From positions 5,394,001 to 5,458,000 of the forward strand of contig NW_024467120.1 of the NCBI RefSeq assembly GCF_017591425.1: DNA of 64,000 nucleotides, written 5' to 3'. This document shows positions 10,126 to 21,360 of the stretch, piece after piece. The notes beneath the pieces are model-generated. The model was not told where the DNA came from. It searched no databases and saw nothing but the letters and a program-made list of their open reading frames with translations. A program made the position numbers and the translations under genes. Position 1 is the stretch's first letter. Each line of letters starts with the position of its first letter. The stretch comes from Ochotona curzoniae. Taxonomy: Eukaryota > Chordata > Mammalia > Lagomorpha > Ochotonidae.

Positions 10126-12330
10126 GGGCGGCCAGTGCGCCATTGGTGCCAGGCTCCGCCTGCTGGCCGCCCGGCTGGGGAGCTCTGGGGATTTGGTTCT
10201 TTGAGTTGCTGCTTAATTAGCTCCAGGTTGAACCCATTGTGCTTCTTGGACCTGAAAGAGGCAGTAACTCTTCCTTAGCAAAACTTGTAATCACTAATAA
10301 TTCTGAGCACCAAATACCAGTCATGCAGAAGCTATGGCTTGGGGCTTGCCCTGCACAAGTAGCTCCAACAGTTGGCCAATGTGTCAACTGGTAATGGAAC
10401 AGAGTAGATTAGGCACGACTGAGCAAACCTTAGCCCACAAGTAAAACTAGAAACCAGGAGGGAGCAGAGGTCATGCCGAGCTAGGCTCTTGTACCTGCTG
10501 GTCTGTGGGAGCCTGGGACGCTGAGTCACAGTGTCTAAGGCAGAGTTCGGGACAGGGGAGGGGTTGTGCCAAGCTGAGTCAGAGCATCCATTGGCAGGCA
10601 TGTGATCTATGCCTGGGAACGGACCCGGTTGGGGAGCAAAGGGGACAACCCTAGCTGGGCTGAGGTTCCCACCAAGAGGCGCGTGGCCTGGAAGGGGGCT
10701 GCGTTCTGATCTGGAAACAGTTGTAGTCTCCCTTGGCACAAGTGTGGACTGGGATTGGATGCACCGAACTGGGCCGGACCCCGACTCCCCCTGGTGTTCT
10801 GGAGGACCAGGGCAGATGTGGGATGGACTAGGCAGGGTCTCAAACCCCTACTGAGCCATGTGTGAGCCATACGTGGGTATGGACAAACCATGGCTGGGCT
10901 GGAACATCCAACAGCAAGAACCAGATTGGGTTGAAGGCCAGTCAGGAAAAGCCACAGTTCCTGCTATGACAGGAGGTGGACTGAGTAGGGTTGGCTCATG
11001 GACCCACTGGTAAGCGTGAAACCTGGCATTGGGAGAGGTTCTGATGGAGGAGCCTGGGCAACTCCTCTGGCAGGACACAGACCCAGCAGGTAAACGCAAG
11101 AAACATGATAGGAAACAGCCCAGAAAAGGCCATGGAAACCTACCCACTGGCATACAGTTGGCAGACGTGGGGGCAAGACCAGGCTGAATCTGTCCACATC
11201 ATCCACTGGCAAATCCAGGCACCAGTGTGGGTCGACCCAGGGTCGGTCGCAACAAAGACTAGTGCACATTATGGAATGCCGAGGTGAGGTTGCCTGTACC
11301 AGAAGGGACCGCAGCGCCCAACCAGCCTGAGAACAAGAAAGGAAGTGGGCAGAGCTGGCAGGGGAATAAGGGAGGGTTCCTTTGCTGGACAGCTACTTCC
11401 GCAGGAGAGCATGGGCTGGGATGGGGGCAGACCAGACTAGGCAGAGCTACCACACCTGTGCGCCTCATGTGGACTAGATCAGGGAAAAGCCAGGCTGGGC
11501 GGATTATTCCTACTGGTGCAAACAAAATTAAAGTGGGCGAGGTTTGTTTGGGCAGCATCAACTGGAATCTGGGAGTGGGAGAGGCCTGGGAGGGAAATAG
11601 TGGGCTCATCCCTCTTGGGTTACCACTTCCACGGGAGGACATAAAACTAAGACAGCGGCTGGGGTGGAATGGGATGTGGGACAGACTGGATTACTGCTAC
11701 ACTTACTGGCAAACCAGGGTAGGGGGTGGGCCTGGTTGGGGTTATTGTGGGTCGCTCCAACCTAGGCTACAGCTCCCGCTGGTTTATGTGAGGGCCAAGT
11801 ATGTGCTGGGCAGAACCAGACTGGACTGCAACACCCATTGGCTCCAGTGGAAGACGGGAGTGAACACAGAACCAACCCAGGAATTGCAACCACCAGCTGA
11901 TTGGAGCGATGGACGGTGCCAGGCCCTGTACTTGTTAGCACATACAAGAAGTTTCTTTGGAGATCTTCCTAATCTAAATGCTGGACTCAGAACCATAACA
12001 AAGAAAAGAGCGAAGACAGACCGGGTCAACCAACCATCTAAGCTATGATGGACTATGTCAATCAGTGGATTTTTCAAAGACCTCATAGTGCTTGGAGCGG
12101 CAAGATTGACAGCGATTCATAACTGTTGCAATATCAAAACCACTTGAGCAAGGACCTCAGAGCATGCCCTACACGCGGGACTTGGGGAGGGTGGGAAATT
12201 GGGTGGGCCTTCTCCCTTAAAACCCCCCTTTTAAACATGAAGGTAACAATATGGAAAACATATTAGTATTATCCACTTTCCTGTAGCCCTTGAACCTTCT
12301 TACCCTAATTAACTATGTAAAGAATGTCAA
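10126..12330 (+). repeat. Non-coding body of the composite element
   Basis: Begins with GGCGGCCAGTGCGCC and a 0.3-kb linker. It then shows recurring short blocks such as CCACTGGTAAGC, CCACTGGCATAC, CCACTGGCAAATCC and CTTACTGGCAAACC, each followed by a G-rich GGGCTGGG-type stretch at intervals of about 60-90 bp. The end (12121-12330) is unique: CAAAACCACTTGAGCAAGGACC and AACTATGTAAAGAATG. These blocks are colinear with copies at 20950-23165 and 56700-59225. Confidence 0.7.
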
Positions 12331-12357
12331 AATAAAATTTATTATAAAAAAAAAAAA
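12331..12357 (+). terminator. Polyadenylation signal and A tail of composite
   Basis: AATAAA at 12331-12336 lies 10 bases before a 12-base A run (12346-12357), giving the transcription strand of the element as plus. Confidence 0.85.
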
Positions 12358-12364
12358 TTTTCTC
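12354..12364 (+). repeat. 3' target-site duplication of composite element
   Basis: AAAATTTTCTC, identical to 8739-8749. Its first four As overlap the A tail. Confidence 0.88.
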
Positions 12365-12640
12365 TAAATTTTTTGAGTTATTATTGACAGATAAAAGTTC
12401 CTGGTGCATCATGTGATACTTTGATATATGTATATATTGTGAAATGATTATAAACAATTATTATAAATGATTATAAACAATGATTTACCACCTCACGTAA
12501 TTCCAATTTTTGTATGTGTTAAGAATATTTTAAAATCTACCCTCAGCAGATTTCAAATACATGACAGAGTATTACAAAATGTGGTTGTCAGACAAGACTT
12601 TGATTTTAGATCTGTAGCACCCAGCTGACAAAATACATCT
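12365..12640 (-). mobile_element. L1 3' UTR, antisense, split by the composite
   Basis: TTTTTTGAGTTATTATTGACAG, ACTTTGATATATGTATATATTG and TTTAAAATCTACCCTCAGCAG are the reverse complement of the classic old mammalian L1 3' UTR. The composite inserted near its A-rich end. Confidence 0.7.
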
Positions 12641-12775
12641 AAATATTCTATATCGAAAATGAAAAAGATTGTTTACCATGTAATATTTTATGATACTCTC
12701 AATATTTTTAACAAAACATTTCCCAATCATGTTCTTCAGGCATTAGCATCTTATGAAATCTTAAGAGATACTCTT

Positions 12776-13030
12776 TTGTTTTTAAGATTTATTTTTATTG
12801 AGAAGGCAGATTTACAGAGAGAAGCAGAGACATAAAGAGCCAGGATTTTCTTGCAACAGGTCTCCCACACTGGTGCAGAGTTCCAAGATTTTGGGCCACC
12901 CTCTACTGCTTTCCCAGGCCACATGCAGGGAACTGGATGGGAAGTGGAGCATCCAGGACGTGAACCTGTGCTCCCATGGGATCCTGGGCTTGCAAGGTGA
13001 GGATTTAGCTGCTATTGCATCATGCTGTAG
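12776..13030 (-). mobile_element. C-SINE, inverted, with target-site duplication
   Basis: Inverted tail TTTTAAGATTTATTTTTATTG, then CAGGTCTCCCACACTGG, TTTCCCAGGCCACATGCAG and CTGGATGGGAAGTGGAG, and the head at the right. Flanked by GAGATACTCTT at 12765-12775 and 13031-13041. The purine block is shortened. Confidence 0.88.
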
Positions 13031-13041
13031 GAGATACTCTT

Positions 13042-13692
13042 AAGAAATCTTTGGAAAATGTAGATTTAAATGAGCTTGAAGTGAAACTTCTTAGCTAAGC
13101 TTCTGAGAGTTTTATGGTTCTGCATAAAAATATGACAGGTAGAGCAGGCCGAGGTCTGTGTAGGAAAGGCAAAGGGTTGGTTAAGAGATAGAGTGAATGG
13201 TTCTAGAACATAGAAGGAAGCTGCCAGAGATGGATGGAGAAATACAGCCCCTGAAAAAGTTCTCCTAGCCAAGAATAGCCAGGGCATGGGCACCTATAAT
13301 TGACGTTGGAGAGAAAAATTCCTGCTCAGTGTCATGACTGTTCCTTCTCTTCTTGGGTATCAGTGAAAATCTATAGACAGCAGTTTATTGTTAGGGATGC
13401 TTCTTGAAATTAAAAAAAAAAAAAAAAGAAACCTCACATAACCTAGGGGTGGGGAAGAGGTTGGTGAGAGGGTCTCTAAAAGCCAGTGATGGAGGGGCAG
13501 GCAATGGACAGGCGAGGCAGAGGCTGACAGTGACGAAGGCACTGGCCCTGACTTGTGGTCTGAATGTTGTCCAGATATTAACTGGAAGGTTTATCCAGAA
13601 GAATGGAGTTCGTTCAGATTGAAGGTATTTGGGTGTTGTAGTGGCGTCTGGTTCCCTGCATGCCAGCCAATGCAGGGGTTGCCATACACAGA
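13042..13692. other. No gene recognised
   Basis: Unassigned DNA with a 16-base A run near 13411. Short frames only. Confidence 0.4.
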
Positions 13693-13760
13693 CAAGATTG
13701 GAAATTCCTTTATTATCGGTGGTTTTCCAATCACCAATAATAAGCAAATTTCCAGTCTTG
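13693..13760. repeat. Long hairpin (32-nt arms, 4-nt loop)
   Basis: Arm 13693-13724 and arm 13729-13760 are reverse complements at 26 of 32 positions. Three of the mismatches become G:U pairs in plus-strand RNA, so 29 of 32 positions could pair around a TTCC loop. The flanks may extend the stem weakly. It could be a MITE remnant or a microRNA-like precursor; neither is shown. Confidence 0.7.
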
Positions 13761-14028
13761 TTAGTGTGTCCCCACAGGTCTCTTGACCCTGAACTATAGA
13801 ACAGCAGGGTTTAAAAAGGCATAAACCACAAACTGGGAGGGGTTCAGGAGAGCTGAGCAATTGCAGAACTACCCTAGGGGTGAGAAATGACTAATTTTGC
13901 AAGCTTTCGTTGCTGTACCAGGTGAAACTCATTTTATTCCTAATCTTGCTTGAACAGCCTAGCCAGGGCTTTGAGCATTCTTGCTAAGCAGAATATGGGT
14001 TTCTTGGCCAGGTCTCATGGGTTGGGAC

Positions 14029-14030
<2 letters not shown>

Positions 14031-14064
<34 letters not shown>
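14031..14064 (+). repeat. (TG)n microsatellite
   Basis: Seventeen uninterrupted TG units, starting after GGGACGG and ending before GAGGGG. Confidence 0.95.
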
Positions 14065-14065
<1 letters not shown>

Positions 14066-15724
14066 AGGGGTGGTACCTCACCTAAGATGCAGCCCAACTC
14101 AATGTGGAATCCCTTATGTCAAACCTGTTACTTCATGGTCACCTGAGTAAAACTAAGTGGGTGATAGGGTTTGAATGTGATTCGTTGTGGGGTATTTGCC
14201 ATCTAACACAAAACCACTGAACTCATTGTTTTATTTTGTTACTCTTAATACCTCTTTAGTAAGGCATCTGTCCTCTACTGAGAATCTTTCCCAAAGATTC
14301 TGCATATGTATAAACACACGCTTGGAATGTAGGGGGTGGGGATAATAACCATGGCGGAAGTGGAAAGAAACGATGACAACTAGAAATGCCATGAAACTAG
14401 TGCCCAGGGGAGAGCACTGGGGTTGTGTGATTCTTGTTGAACAAGGGGCACAGGTAAAAGCAGCAGGAGGAATGGGACTAATTGAAGATGATTGAGGGAG
14501 GAACAAAGAATAACTTAGAAGTGTGCCAGTCAGCATGGCCAGGAGAGGTCATTTTGCAAATAGAGAAGTGATCAGCTAGAATTTACTTAGAAAAAAAAAA
14601 AACCAGTGAAAGTGGAATTGATGTGAAGTGTGTCCAGTCTGCTCTATTATACCGTATGTATACTTGTTAGATCTAAAGATGTTAAATACTCAGGGATGGG
14701 CAAGAGTGAAATAATCACTCAACAATGAGATTCGATTTCACCCAAAGATTTCAGATTGGTGTCAGTTAATGGCAATATATTGTTACTTCAGAGATTATGA
14801 AGATCTACTGAACATAGGCCCCCTTTAAGAGAAAGATGTCTCCTATCGTTTTACATAGAGGACATTTGCTTTTCTGTGCTATCTTCCCAAGTGGTTAGGT
14901 CAGTGTCTGTGGTTCCTTCTGAAATTTGGGAGAAGATTACATCACTCATTTCCAACTGACCACTTTGCTTCATGGATGGGAGAATCAGTGCTAATTGATA
15001 CTTTTTACATTTGATTACACTTGATTTTTATTTTCTGTCTGGCTGCCCTGAAACTAAAAAAGAGAGAAACAATATTCTGTGAATTTTCTAACATAAACAT
15101 TTCTTAACCTCATTTGCTTCAGGATTTGTTCAAATACAGAATCCATAAGAGAAAAGCTATTTAGAGTGATTTCTTCTCTGTATTTTGATCCAAATTCTTC
15201 AGTCCCTCTTTCTGGAAATGTTGTATTAAAATTTGTTCATTTTTAATTTCCTGGTGTTCATTAGGAATGCAATCATTTCTCAGTCATTTTTCTTGCCTAA
15301 ACTAGCTCTGTAACCCTTAAGTTATTTCTTTTTGAAACTCTATACCTGGTCTGGTCATATTGATCTTCCCAGTGACTTTGGGTACGTCACTCCTTCAAAT
15401 CCTTTATGCATTCTCTTTCTCTCTGGATAAAGTTTTTTAGTTGTAATGTACTGCACCTGATGCTGCCGCTGTTCCTTTCTACCCATCTCCCTAACATCTT
15501 GTGTAGTACCTGAAAAACCCTTCCACTCTTCCCTGTCTCCCTTGAGTCTTTCTCCTCGTGCAGAAGCAGACCCCATCTCTCCTGCTGTCAGATACCTTCT
15601 CTGATCGCTGCGGTCTGATGAGATCTGTCTTTCAAAATCCTGTGAGTTTATTGTCAGGTTCATTGATTTGGCAAGGGACAGTGAGTCTAAGGACTTGCAT
15701 GAGATGAAATCGACACTTTGGAAA
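14065..15724. other. No gene recognised
   Basis: Unassigned. A 159-codon minus-strand frame at 15355-15834 has no recognisable domain and overlaps an MIR-like stretch, so it is not called as a gene. Confidence 0.4.
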
Positions 15725-15930
15725 AACAAACGAGAAAGTCTAGTGCCAATTCTGCTACTTATAGAATGGGTAACTGAGGGGAAGTTTATGAATATTGATT
15801 GGTTCTCATTTCTGCATTTCTGAAATGGAGACAATTAAAATGATCTATCTGTTCTTTCTGGTTGTCATGTGGATTAACCAGTATAACATACATGTAAAGG
15901 TTCTAGTTGTCTGCAAAGTCCCGTGCACTT
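15725..15930 (+). mobile_element. MIR SINE
   Basis: The order TGCTACTTATAGAATGGGTAAC, TTCTGCATTTCTGAAATGGAGA, CTGTTCTTTCTGGTTGTCATG-GATTAA follows the ancient MIR core (tracks 'TTTCCTCATCTGTAAAATGG...GTTGTGAGGATTAA'). Old and diverged. Confidence 0.5.
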
Positions 15931-16137
15931 GTAAATATTACATCTGCGGTGTAGACATCTCTGTTATCAAATGGTTCATTTTTCCTACATCTGTGTTTTA
16001 CCCCAATGCCTTATTTTACCAGTCATGGGTATCAATATATTGGCATCTCATATTGTTTTTAGAATTCCTTGCTGGATCTTCTCTCCATCTTCAGCCCTCA
16101 TGCCTACCATTTTTCAGTAGGAAGTCTTCCTTATATA

Positions 16138-16455
16138 TAAAGATTTATTTGAAAGGCAGAGCTAGAGCGAAAGAGAGAGAGAGAGAGAGAATCCTCATCT
16201 GTTTGTTTATTTCCCAAATGGCCGTAATGACTGGTGTTGCATTGGTCTGAAGATAGAAGCTAGGAACATCTTCCAGGTCGCCCATGTGGATATGAAGGAC
16301 CAAGAACTTAGGTCATTTCTTGCTGCTTTCCGAGGCACATTAGCAGAGAGCTGCATTGGAAGTGGGGAAACCAGGACTCAATCTGGTGTCCATTTGGATT
16401 GCCAGCACTGCAGGCAGTGGCTTTACACAATACACCACAGCGCTGACCAGCAGCA
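16138..16455 (-). mobile_element. C-SINE, inverted
   Basis: Inverted tail AAAGATTTATTTGAAAGGC, an expanded GA run (about 16172-16190), AAATGGCCGTAATG, CAGGTCGCCCATGTGG and a head ending AGCGCTGACC. An imperfect AAGTCTT duplication lies on each side. Confidence 0.8.
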
Positions 16456-16537
16456 AGTCTTTTCCTTTCAGAATTCCCCACACCTCCCTTCTCTGGTTGC
16501 GTAAGAGACAAAGGACTATTTTTGTTTGAAAAGAAGT

Positions 16538-16760
16538 GCAGAGGGCCTGGCAGTGTGACTTATGGGTCAAGCTGCCACCTGTGGTGCTGGTGTCCCATAT
16601 GGGTGTTGATTTGTGTTTCGGGCACTCTACTTGTGATCTATATATCTGCTAATGACCTGGGAGAAGCAGTGGGAGATCGCCCCAATGTTTGAGCCCTGCC
16701 TTCTCCATGGAGACCTGGATGAATGAAGCTCTTGGCTCCTTGGAGATGGGCCAATTAATG
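16538..16760 (+). mobile_element. C-SINE, 3' truncated or decayed
   Basis: Head GGCCTGGCAGTGTGACTTATGG, GGTGTCCCATATGGG, then CTGGGAGAAGCAGTGGGAG and GGAGACCTGGATGAATGAAG. It lacks a clear pyrimidine tract and A tail. Confidence 0.7.
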
Positions 16761-16770
16761 ATTTTCTGCC

Positions 16771-17734
16771 TTTAAGTACTGTGTCCTTTCTTTTGAAAAC
16801 CTTACATTTATACATAACATTTTATAATTTGCTTGTATGCATTACATGGTCTGGTCCTCATATTTACCATGTGATGTCATCCATAAGAGGGTTCTTGAAG
16901 CAATTCAAGGAAAATGAACAATATTTTTATTTTCTCTGGATTAAAAAAAATCTTAATGTAATTTTCTCATTTCCATGGACTTTTTAAATACCCTTAATAT
17001 TAGCTGCTTGTTCTGTGTTAGGGCCTTGAGAGTTGGAGTGAGTTAAGATGACTGAGGCCTGGAATTCCCTTTGTTCTGCTGATCCTGTAATCAAGGTGAC
17101 ACATGAATTGTGCTTCAAGCCTACAACTATGCACACCCTACACTTTTTACTCACAATGCTACAATACCGGCAACACCCTACATTTTTTATTCTCAACCAT
17201 TCTACACTTTGGGGTAAGGAAGAGGAGAAGCCATTGAAAATTTAAAGGTCAAAGGGCCATGAATGGAAACAAGTCAGAATTCCACACTTGTGGGTGCAGA
17301 GGCGAGTTAAAGCCCATCTGTCCTACCTGTTCATCACTACTACTTTCTTGCCATTGGAGGATGTTGGCACAGAGCTGCTGAATTGTTAGGGTTTCAAGGA
17401 AGCTGGAAGTATCTATTTTAATCTTAAATATTCATATGAAGATGTTCAAAATAACTTATAGGAAGTTTGACTTTCCACAAGACCATGGGTGCATATAATG
17501 CTTGGTTTCGTAGATTCCCAATATAGGTACCTTTACTTTGGAGGTACGAACCGGGTTTAACTAACTGTAAATTTCTCCTTAACACAATTCTATGAGTACG
17601 TTTTGCTACTTTTACTAAAGTTTTGATAGAGTTAGCACAAAGAAGCATAGCTGCTTTCATTGGATGATTGGATACCTGTGAGTGTGCTGGGTGTTTGATG
17701 TACACCATCACCTGTTTTTCCAGCAACTTTGTAC
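16771..17734. other. No gene recognised
   Basis: Unassigned AT-rich sequence. A short internal repetition of CACCCTACA-TTTTT occurs twice around 17137-17200. Confidence 0.4.
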
Positions 17735-17850
17735 AATATTTGTTATTGTTTATAAATAAGGGAGCTGAAGCCCAGAGGGAACCTAATCTGCAACAGCCTT
17801 GTAACCATTAGTGGCAGAAGTAAGGTGAAACCCAAGTTTCTGGCCGGCAA
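17735..17850 (-). mobile_element. MIR SINE, inverted
   Basis: AAATAAGGGAGCTGAAGCCCAG, AGAGGGAACCTAATCTG and AGTGGCAGAAGTAAGGTGAAACCCAAG match the reverse complement of the MIR core. Confidence 0.6.
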
Positions 17851-19504
17851 GTGTGTTGTCCTTTAATTTATTAAACCATATTTTCAACCCTCCTAAAGAA
17901 GAGAGAGAAAGGAGGAAGTGGGAAATGCAGTGCTTTTACTATTTCAGAACAGTCAAAGTGACTTGTTCTTTAGAGCGTTTAAAAGACAAGCATCAACCTC
18001 GTTTCTGGAATGGGACAGATACAGTTATCTTAGGGAATGGGGGAGGAAGAGAAAGAACTGTCTGGCAGCAGGATGAGCTCCTCTTCGCTTTCAAAAAATG
18101 AAGGCAGAAACAGGCAAGGCCCCCAGTCAGCTGTGTGCCTTTGTATACAGATTATCTGTTGCTTTGACCATAGCATCCAGTGAGATATTCACCAACTTAC
18201 TCTTGCTGCCCTTGACTTCCATTTGCAAAAGCAAACCTCAGGAGATAGAGAGAAAAAAAAATAGATCTTTTGTTTGGGGTCTGAAGTCAAGTCCAAATAT
18301 AACAAGATCCCAATAACTTCCCCCACCCACCAGGGTTTAAAACCAGACTCCCTCTGCCCAGATGGCTGCTGCTGAAAGACAGAGCATTCACCCACAGCTT
18401 CTTCCTTTTGTTGGCTGCCCCCTGATTACAGTTAATGACTCCCAGCTGCATGGCCTCCCAAGACTTGGGGAAGATGAATCTTTAAAAATTAATTTAATAA
18501 CCAGACTCCTCCAGGGATGGGTGGAGTTGATGCCAATCCTGTTGGAGTATTGCCTCATTCAGAAACTAGCTGGATGGTGTGCCTTGGAGGAGAGTTGCCA
18601 TGTACATATTGAAGCCCTTTTGGTACTCTCTATATGAATCTGGTTGACTCTGTTTTCTAACCTTAGTTGGAAAAAAAATCCATCTCCAAATACCAAAGCA
18701 AAGCAAAACAAAAAACAAAAACAAAAACAAAAAACTCCCATCTGCATCTGTGAACATGGACTTTGATTCCAATCAAGAGAATTTGAGGAAATGCTGCTTA
18801 GAGGTGTTATTTTCCAAATACAAATATGTTACAGGTGTGGTGTTTGGATGACTCATTATGCTTGTGTCATACAGTAAGTAGATGTCTATAAAATATTGAA
18901 GTTTAATATGCTGGATTTTCCTTTTTGAAATGAAAGATTCTGGGTAGCTGATAGATGACTCCAAAGATTGTCACTTATTATGAGGGAAATCAGGTCAAAG
19001 GGAAAGTGCCAGGAATGGACTTGCAGGTTGATGTATTCTTTTCTGTTCTCTTCCTACTCCCCTGCCCACCCAACCCCTTTTCATCCTCTTCTGCCTCCTG
19101 TTTCTGTCTTCCAACTTTTCTTCCCTTCCATTCTTTCTTCCAACAACAAACATAATCTGAAATGGCAATGGGGACGATGAGAAGTGAAAGGATTCTCTCA
19201 ATCTGAAGTTTGAATGTTTTCTCGAACTTTTTTTTTTTTCCCCTAGAAGTACTGTGTGATAACTGGCATCCTATGTCTTCCATAATGTATTCCCCTCAAA
19301 ATGCAGGAGTACTTTATTCCATACACCCATATTGAAATTCTCCTGTGAATTAAGCCGCATGTTAAGGTTACATGAACAACTCATTGGATTTTTTAAAATG
19401 CTCTTTCACAGAAATTGCTGAAAAATTTATATTCTTGAGCAACTCAAAACCTTGTTATCTTATTCTATAATGATTCCCTTGTGAAATACCTTATCTTGCC
19501 GGGA
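17851..19504. other. No gene recognised
   Basis: Unassigned. An A-rich (CAAAA)n-like stretch lies near 18698-18736 and a T run near 19231. Frames reach 97 codons without recognisable domains. Confidence 0.4.
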
Positions 19505-19680
19505 TGTGCCTTATCTTAGCTCACTGCAAACAGCATGAACTTTAGAGTTAAACTAAGTTTGAATTGTGACAGTCATTCCTTGAAACTTTCTTATCTTTAC
19601 TTCCACCATTTGTAAAATGGAACTTATGATACAACTGTGAGGAATACAGTCCTGATGGAATATTGTGATGCCTGGTGAGC
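19505..19680 (+). mobile_element. MIR SINE
   Basis: GAACTTTAGAGTTAAAC, TTTGAATTGTGACAG, CTTTACTTCCACCATTTGTAAAATGGAA and GGAATACAGTCCTGATGGAA follow the MIR order. Confidence 0.55.
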
Positions 19681-19779
19681 TTCCATTGTAAGATTACTTT
19701 TTTCTTTTTAACATTTATTTCATTTATTTGAAAGGTAGAATTATACAGGAAGGGAGAGGTGGGGATACAGAACTAGAGA

Positions 19780-19788
19780 AAGATAGAA

Positions 19789-19842
<54 letters not shown>
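19780..19842 (+). repeat. (GATA)n and (GA)n microsatellite
   Basis: A few AGATAGAT units lead into 21 AG units within the purine block of an inverted SINE. Confidence 0.9.
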
Positions 19843-19846
<4 letters not shown>

Positions 19847-19952
19847 TTCCATCTACTGGTTCACTCTTGAGATAGCCACAAAGGCTGGAACTGGGCCAAA
19901 CCAAAACCCGGAACTAAAAGCCAGAAATTTCATCCAGGTTTTTCTGTAGGTG

Positions 19953-20069
19953 CAGGGGTCCGAGTGCTTGGGCCATCCTCTGCTGTGGGTACAGGGGTCC
20001 GAGTGCTTGGGCCATCCTCTGCTGTGGGTACAGGGTCCAAGTGCTTGGGCCATCCTCTGCTGCTTTCCA
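19953..20069 (+). repeat. 39-bp unit, three tandem copies
   Basis: Units starting at 19953, 19992 and 20031 each carry CAGGGG-TCCGAGTGCTTGGG and CCATCCTCTGCTGTGGG. They are a local expansion of the SINE core. The third copy has one missing base and one substitution. Confidence 0.85.
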
Positions 20070-20327
20070 GTGTGCATTAGCAAGGATCTGGATTAGAAGT
20101 GAAACAGTAGGACTTGACCTAGTGTCTGTAGACGGTGCTGGTGCTGCAAGCAATGACTGAACCCACCATGCCACAGTGTTGGCCCTAGTAATATTTCTGA
20201 TATGAGCTTTATTATCACATTCTTCATGCATTCTAAATATTTGCGACAGCTGCAGTATCATTTGGAACTTTTTTGAAGTGGCAATTTGTTAAAAATATTG
20301 TTTACATAAAAAAACAAAAACAATTAG

Positions 20328-20937
20328 AGATACTGGGAGCAGTGTGGTGGTGCATCGGGCTGATGTGCTGCTTGTGGTACCAACACCCCACGTTAGAGTT
20401 CTAGTTTGAGTCTGTGCTACTGTGCTTCTGGTCCAGCTCCCTGCTGATGTACCTGGGAAAGTAGTAAAAGTACTTACACCTCTGCCACCAACATGGGAGG
20501 CCTAGTAGAACTCTAGGCTTCTGGCTTTAGCCTGGTCCAGCCTTCCCTCCTTCCCCAAACGTTGATCTATTTACTTGAAATGTGATATATTATGGAAGGG
20601 ATGGTGATGCAAAGAGAAAGATCTTCCAGCTGCTGTTTTACTCCCCAAATGGCCTCAGTGACTCATCTCCCACATGGGTGGTAGGGCCCAAGCACTTGGG
20701 CCATCTGCTTCCATTTTTCTAGATGCATTAGCAGGGAGCTTATGGAAGTGGAGTAGCAGGACTCTAACTGGTACTCATATAAGATGCTGGCATCTCAGGT
20801 GCAGCTTAACTTACTGTGCTACAACATGGGTTTCCATTGTAGCCATTTTGGAGGTGAGCCAGTGGATAGAAGAAAAATCTCTCTCTTTTCTTTGTCTCTT
20901 TCACTCTGCCCTTCAAATAAATCTAATGTCCTAAAAA
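20328..20937 (+). mobile_element. C-SINE split by a second, inverted C-SINE
   Basis: The plus-strand SINE head and core occupy 20328 to about 20559. Its 3' part (CCATTTTGGAGGTGAGCCAG, CTCTTTCACTCTGCCCTTC, AAATAAATCT) resumes at about 20831. An inverted C-SINE fills 20560-20830. Confidence 0.75.
20560..20830 (-). mobile_element. C-SINE nested in another SINE
   Basis: Inverted order: TGATCTATTTACTTG, GAGAAAGATCTTCCAGCTGC, CCCAAATGGCCTCAG, CAAGCACTTGGGCCATC, head near 20815. Younger than the SINE it splits. Confidence 0.7.
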
Positions 20938-21360
20938 AGAGAGAGAGAGAGATGTTCTGGAGCTGGAAATTTAAGCTGCTGGCTGTTGCAAAGCAGCCGG
21001 CACCATCTTGGTGTGCTCTGTGCTCCCAATCGGGACACCACACCGGTTGCTTTTGGTTGTTTGGGGAGGTGTTGCCTAGTTCTGGAGCTGACCACTATAT
21101 GCCAGTCCATGCGGAAGCTGGGGCTGGGGTCTATCTGGCAGAGCTGGATCCCAGGACCTAGCAGTTTCAGAAAAGGGGATGGGTCACTTTTGGCAGGGCC
21201 ATACACAAACCAGCATGTGAGAGAACCAGGTCCAGGGGTAGAATCTATGGTGTATTTGTGGTGCAACCTTGTGGAAATGCAAATTCTACTGCTTAGCTTA
21301 ACTACTGGGGTGCTCCTGTGAAATTGCAATCTCAACTGGCACACACAAGAACTGTGGATG

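Larger units (their letters stand above)
8750..12357 (+). mobile_element. Young SVA-like composite non-LTR retrotransposon
   Basis: A 3.6-kb GC-rich block in AT-rich surroundings. Seen directly: an 11-bp target-site duplication at a TT/AAAA site; at the 5' end five complete and one partial 254-bp tandem monomers; then about 2.2 kb of non-coding body built partly from degenerate 60-90 bp units; then AATAAA and a 12-base A tail. No reverse transcriptase, endonuclease or L1 ORF1-like protein is present in any frame. The longest frame (11284-12048, 254 codons) resembles nothing I know and is broken in the related copy at 20950-23165. Known for L1: the TT/AAAA target, the duplication and the A tail are its hallmarks. 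Inference: a non-autonomous element moved in trans by L1, analogous to primate SVA. Alternative: an L1 with monomeric 5' UTR whose ORFs were deleted. I do not recognise a named family. Confidence 0.8.
19695..20190 (-). mobile_element. C-SINE, inverted, expanded internally
   Basis: Inverted tail AACATTTATTTCATTTATTTG, a large GATA/GA expansion at the purine block, then the core and a head ending CAGTGTTGGCCC. It is lengthened by the microsatellite (19780-19842) and a 39-bp triplication (19953-20069). Confidence 0.8.

Noticed and set aside
8630..10143. Overlapping repeated open frames (up to 188 codons, both strands) with identical proline-rich or WVSGAASF-type products
   Set aside because: They recur every 254 bp because of the tandem array. 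254 is not divisible by three and the products change frame between units, so they are by-products of repetition.
15355..15834. 159-codon minus-strand frame
   Set aside because: No recognisable domain, it overlaps an MIR-like stretch, and there are no splice, start-context or homology clues.
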